Source: Lysinibacillus xylanilyticus (GTDB taxonomy: Bacteria > Bacillota > Bacilli > Bacillales_A > Planococcaceae). From it: 64,000 bases of DNA. Each line of letters starts with the position of its first letter. The stretch's first letter is position 1. This document shows, piece after piece, positions 62,308 through 64,000 of the stretch. Location of the stretch: NCBI RefSeq assembly GCF_001183605.1, contig NZ_LFXJ01000005.1:2114809-2178808 (forward strand), in the 5' to 3' direction. Both the position numbers and the translations under genes were made by a program. The notes under the pieces were generated by a model that made no database searches, was not told the origin of the DNA, and saw nothing but the letters and a program-made list of their open reading frames with translations.

Positions 62308-62327
62308 ATTGTATGTGTATATTTTTC

Positions 62328-63638
62328 CTAAGCACGAGCACGGGAAATTAAACGAATTGGCGTTCCTTCAAAATCAAATGTTTCTCGAATACGATTTTCT
62401 AAAAATCGCTCATAAGAGAAATGCATTAGCTCAGGCTCATTAACAAACACCACGAACGTCGGTGGCTGTATCGCAACTTGAGTAGCATAGTAGATACGAA
62501 GACGGCGGCCTTTATCAGCTGGTGCTGGATTACGTGCCACAGCATCCTCAATAACTTCATTAAGGATAGATGATTGAATTCGCATTGCATGATTTTCACT
62601 TACACGTTGTATAATCGGTAAAATTTGATGTACACGTTGCTTTGTATTGGCTGAAACAAAAATAATTGGTGCGTAGTCTAAGAATAAGAAATGCTCACGA
62701 ATTTGTTGTGTAAAGACGTTCATTGTTTTTTCATCTTTTTCAATAGCATCCCATTTATTAACTACAATAACAATAGCTTTTCCTGCTTCATGTGCATAGC
62801 CTGCAATTTTTTTATCTTGTTCTTGAATGCCTTCTTCTGCATTTAGAACGACTAAAACAACATCAGAGCGTTCAATTGCACGTAACGCACGCAATACAGA
62901 GTATTTCTCTGTCGTTTCGTATACTTTCCCTTTTTTACGCATACCTGCAGTATCAATAATGACATATTCCTGATCATCATACTCATAAGGCGTGTCAATT
63001 GCATCTCGAGTAGTACCTGCGATATTACTTACAATAACGCGGTCTTGGCCTAAAAATGCATTTACTAACGAAGATTTCCCCACATTTGGACGACCAATTA
63101 ACGAGAATTTAATGACCTCTTCCCCATATTGATCTTCATCTTCCTTAGGGAAATGTTTTGCGCATTCATCCAATAAATCCCCTAAGCCTAAGCCGTGCGA
63201 ACCAGAAATTGGCCAAGGCTCACCAAAGCCAAGGGCATAGAAATCATAAATCATCTCGCGCATATCCGGGTTATCAATTTTATTCACTGCTAAAACGACC
63301 GGTTTTTTTGTTTTGTATAAAATTTTTGCAACTTGCTCATCAGCAGCTGTTACACCTTCACGACCATTTGTCATAAAGATAATAACGTCCGCCTCATCAA
63401 TGGCAATCTCAGCTTGTTGACGAATTTGCTCTAAAAACGGCTCGTCCCCAATCTCAATACCACCTGTATCAATAATATTAAAATCATGTGCTAACCACTC
63501 TGCCGAACTATAAATACGGTCGCGTGTAACTCCTGGAATGTCTTCCACTATCGATACACGTTCTCCAACGATACGATTAAAAATCGTCGACTTACCTACG
63601 TTCGGACGACCTACGATGGCTACTACTGGTTTCGTCAT
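62328..63638 (-). CDS. der: Ribosome-biogenesis GTPase Der (EngA)
   Basis: Der is an essential GTPase with two G domains in tandem that helps assemble the 50S subunit. The 436-residue protein has G1 motifs [12 protein letters not shown] (near residue 8) and [12 protein letters not shown] (near 183), G4 motifs NKID and NKWD, and a C-terminal KH-like domain (about 350-436). Start: ATG 63638 with AAGGATG upstream. Confidence 0.95.
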   Translation of the reverse strand: MTKPVVAIVGRPNVGKSTIFNRIVGERVSIVEDIPGVTRDRIYSSAEWLAHDFNIIDTGGIEIGDEPFLEQIRQQAEIAIDEADVIIFMTNGREGVTAADEQVAKILYKTKKPVVLAVNKIDNPDMREMIYDFYALGFGEPWPISGSHGLGLGDLLDECAKHFPKEDEDQYGEEVIKFSLIGRPNVGKSSLVNAFLGQDRVIVSNIAGTTRDAIDTPYEYDDQEYVIIDTAGMRKKGKVYETTEKYSVLRALRAIERSDVVLVVLNAEEGIQEQDKKIAGYAHEAGKAIVIVVNKWDAIEKDEKTMNVFTQQIREHFLFLDYAPIIFVSANTKQRVHQILPIIQRVSENHAMRIQSSILNEVIEDAVARNPAPADKGRRLRIYYATQVAIQPPTFVVFVNEPELMHFSYERFLENRIRETFDFEGTPIRLISRARA

Positions 63639-63796
63639 CTGTACTTCATCCTTCCAACTTCTTGTCTTTCGCTATTATACACGAAAAATGCCATTATATC
63701 ATATCATATCCATAAAAGAGTGCGCTATGTACAGTTCTGTTCATTTCTCTGGAATTTATTTCATCGTTACCTCTTAAATCTTGTGGTTCGATGTGG

Positions 63797-63850
63797 CTAT
63801 CCTCGCTTTGACTTATTCTATCCATTTCTTTGATTCTACTATCCGGTTCC
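63797..63850. repeat. Family D tandem repeat, 21-base period
   Basis: CTATCC occurs at 63797, 63818 and 63839, exactly 21 bases apart, with T-rich variable spacers, as in the array at 2290. It lies between the S1-like gene and der. The remaining intergenic stretch 63639-63796 holds no other feature. Confidence 0.6.
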
Positions 63851-63854
63851 TCCA

Positions 63855-63890
63855 TATAAAAAGCGAGGATACAAACTGCATCCTCGCTTG
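63855..63890 (-). terminator. Terminator of the S1-like gene
   Basis: AAGCGAGGAT (63861-63870) and ATCCTCGCTT (63880-63889) form a perfect stem; the minus strand continues TTTTTATATGG. It is 7 bases from the stop codon. Confidence 0.9.
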
Positions 63891-63896
63891 CCTTGT

Positions 63897-64000
63897 TTAT
63901 TTAAAATTTTTCAGTTTATCGCCAATGACATCACCGAAAGAGAAGCCTGTGTTTTCTTCTGGTAATTCATAGTCGACTACTTCCTCTGCGTCAGGATTTT
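63897..64000 (-). CDS. rpsA: 30S ribosomal protein S1-like protein (YpfD/RpsA), C-terminal end only
   Basis: The last 33 codons are visible, reading NPDAEEVVDYELPEENTGFS then FGDVIGDKLKNFK and stop at 63897-63899; the rest lies beyond the right edge. The acidic linker and FGDVIGDKLK tail are typical of the S1-homologue YpfD, which sits next to der in B. subtilis. Too little is present to see S1 RNA-binding domains, so the name rests on tail and context. Confidence 0.7.
   Translation of the reverse strand, partial: NPDAEEVVDYELPEENTGFSFGDVIGDKLKNFK

Overview
The window looks like a chromosomal segment of a low-GC, endospore-forming Bacillales bacterium, most like Lysinibacillus or a close relative. 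This is inferred from spoIVA, mtrB (TRAP), the menaquinol-cytochrome c genes qcrABC, strong AGGAGG ribosome binding sites, frequent GTG/TTG starts, and a gene order that follows the aro-qcr-pan-bir region of Bacillus subtilis. No rRNA or tRNA gene was seen. Nearly all genes lie on the minus strand.

Layout. 1-2500: tail of pgeF, an amino-acid permease and gene remnants. 2497-13856: a reductive pyrimidine-degradation cluster (NCS1 transporter, preA, preT, hydA, an M20 carbamoylase) with a divergent PucR-type regulator. hydA is split by a 2.2-kb element. 13932-15158: rhomboid protease and a DUF378 protein. 15460-20899: dinG and panBCD. 21274-25717: accessory genes (TetR-CPBP pair, PadR-DUF1700-DUF4097 operon, acetyltransferase). 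25801-32214: birA, cca, bshA, mgsA, dapB, mazG and a YitT protein. 32357-37036: yugP-like, ypjA, qcrCBA, ypiF. 37670-46127: ypiB, ypiA and the chorismate/tyrosine/histidine genes aroA, tyrA, hisC, aroH, aroB, aroC. 46664-52936: cheR, a three-gene acyl-CoA module and ndk. 53023-60586: hepT-menG-hepS, mtrB-folE, hup, spoIVA, yphF/yphE-like genes. 61119-64000: gpsA, der and the end of an S1-like protein gene.

The main discovery is the element inside hydA (about 8774-10986). It has an IS607-like organisation: a remnant of a serine-recombinase tnpA overlapping a tnpB, flanked by GG dinucleotides. Its 5' 500 bases carry the R and S signatures and P7 pairing of a group I intron. It is therefore an IStron-like insertion. 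Its transposase genes are dead (tnpA internally deleted, tnpB with two in-frame stops), yet the two hydA halves are intact and rejoin with all metal ligands at canonical positions (H58, H60, K150, H183, H239, D315). The simplest reading is that hydA still works because the ribozyme splices the element out of the mRNA.

The second discovery is a dense population of structured intergenic repeats. Family A is a mosaic of short palindromic modules whose stems covary between copies. Family B is MITE-like, with terminal inverted repeats in the best copy. A mobile module of about 20 bases (core CTACGCTTTCG) occurs in both families, in both orientations and in tandem. Family D is a 21-base-period tandem repeat. 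The family A and B copies sit between operons, and one family A copy lies inside the IStron. Other notable points are the absence of trp genes between aroH and hisC despite a TRAP gene, the absence of bshB1 beside bshA, and a leader-peptide/terminator arrangement upstream of panB.
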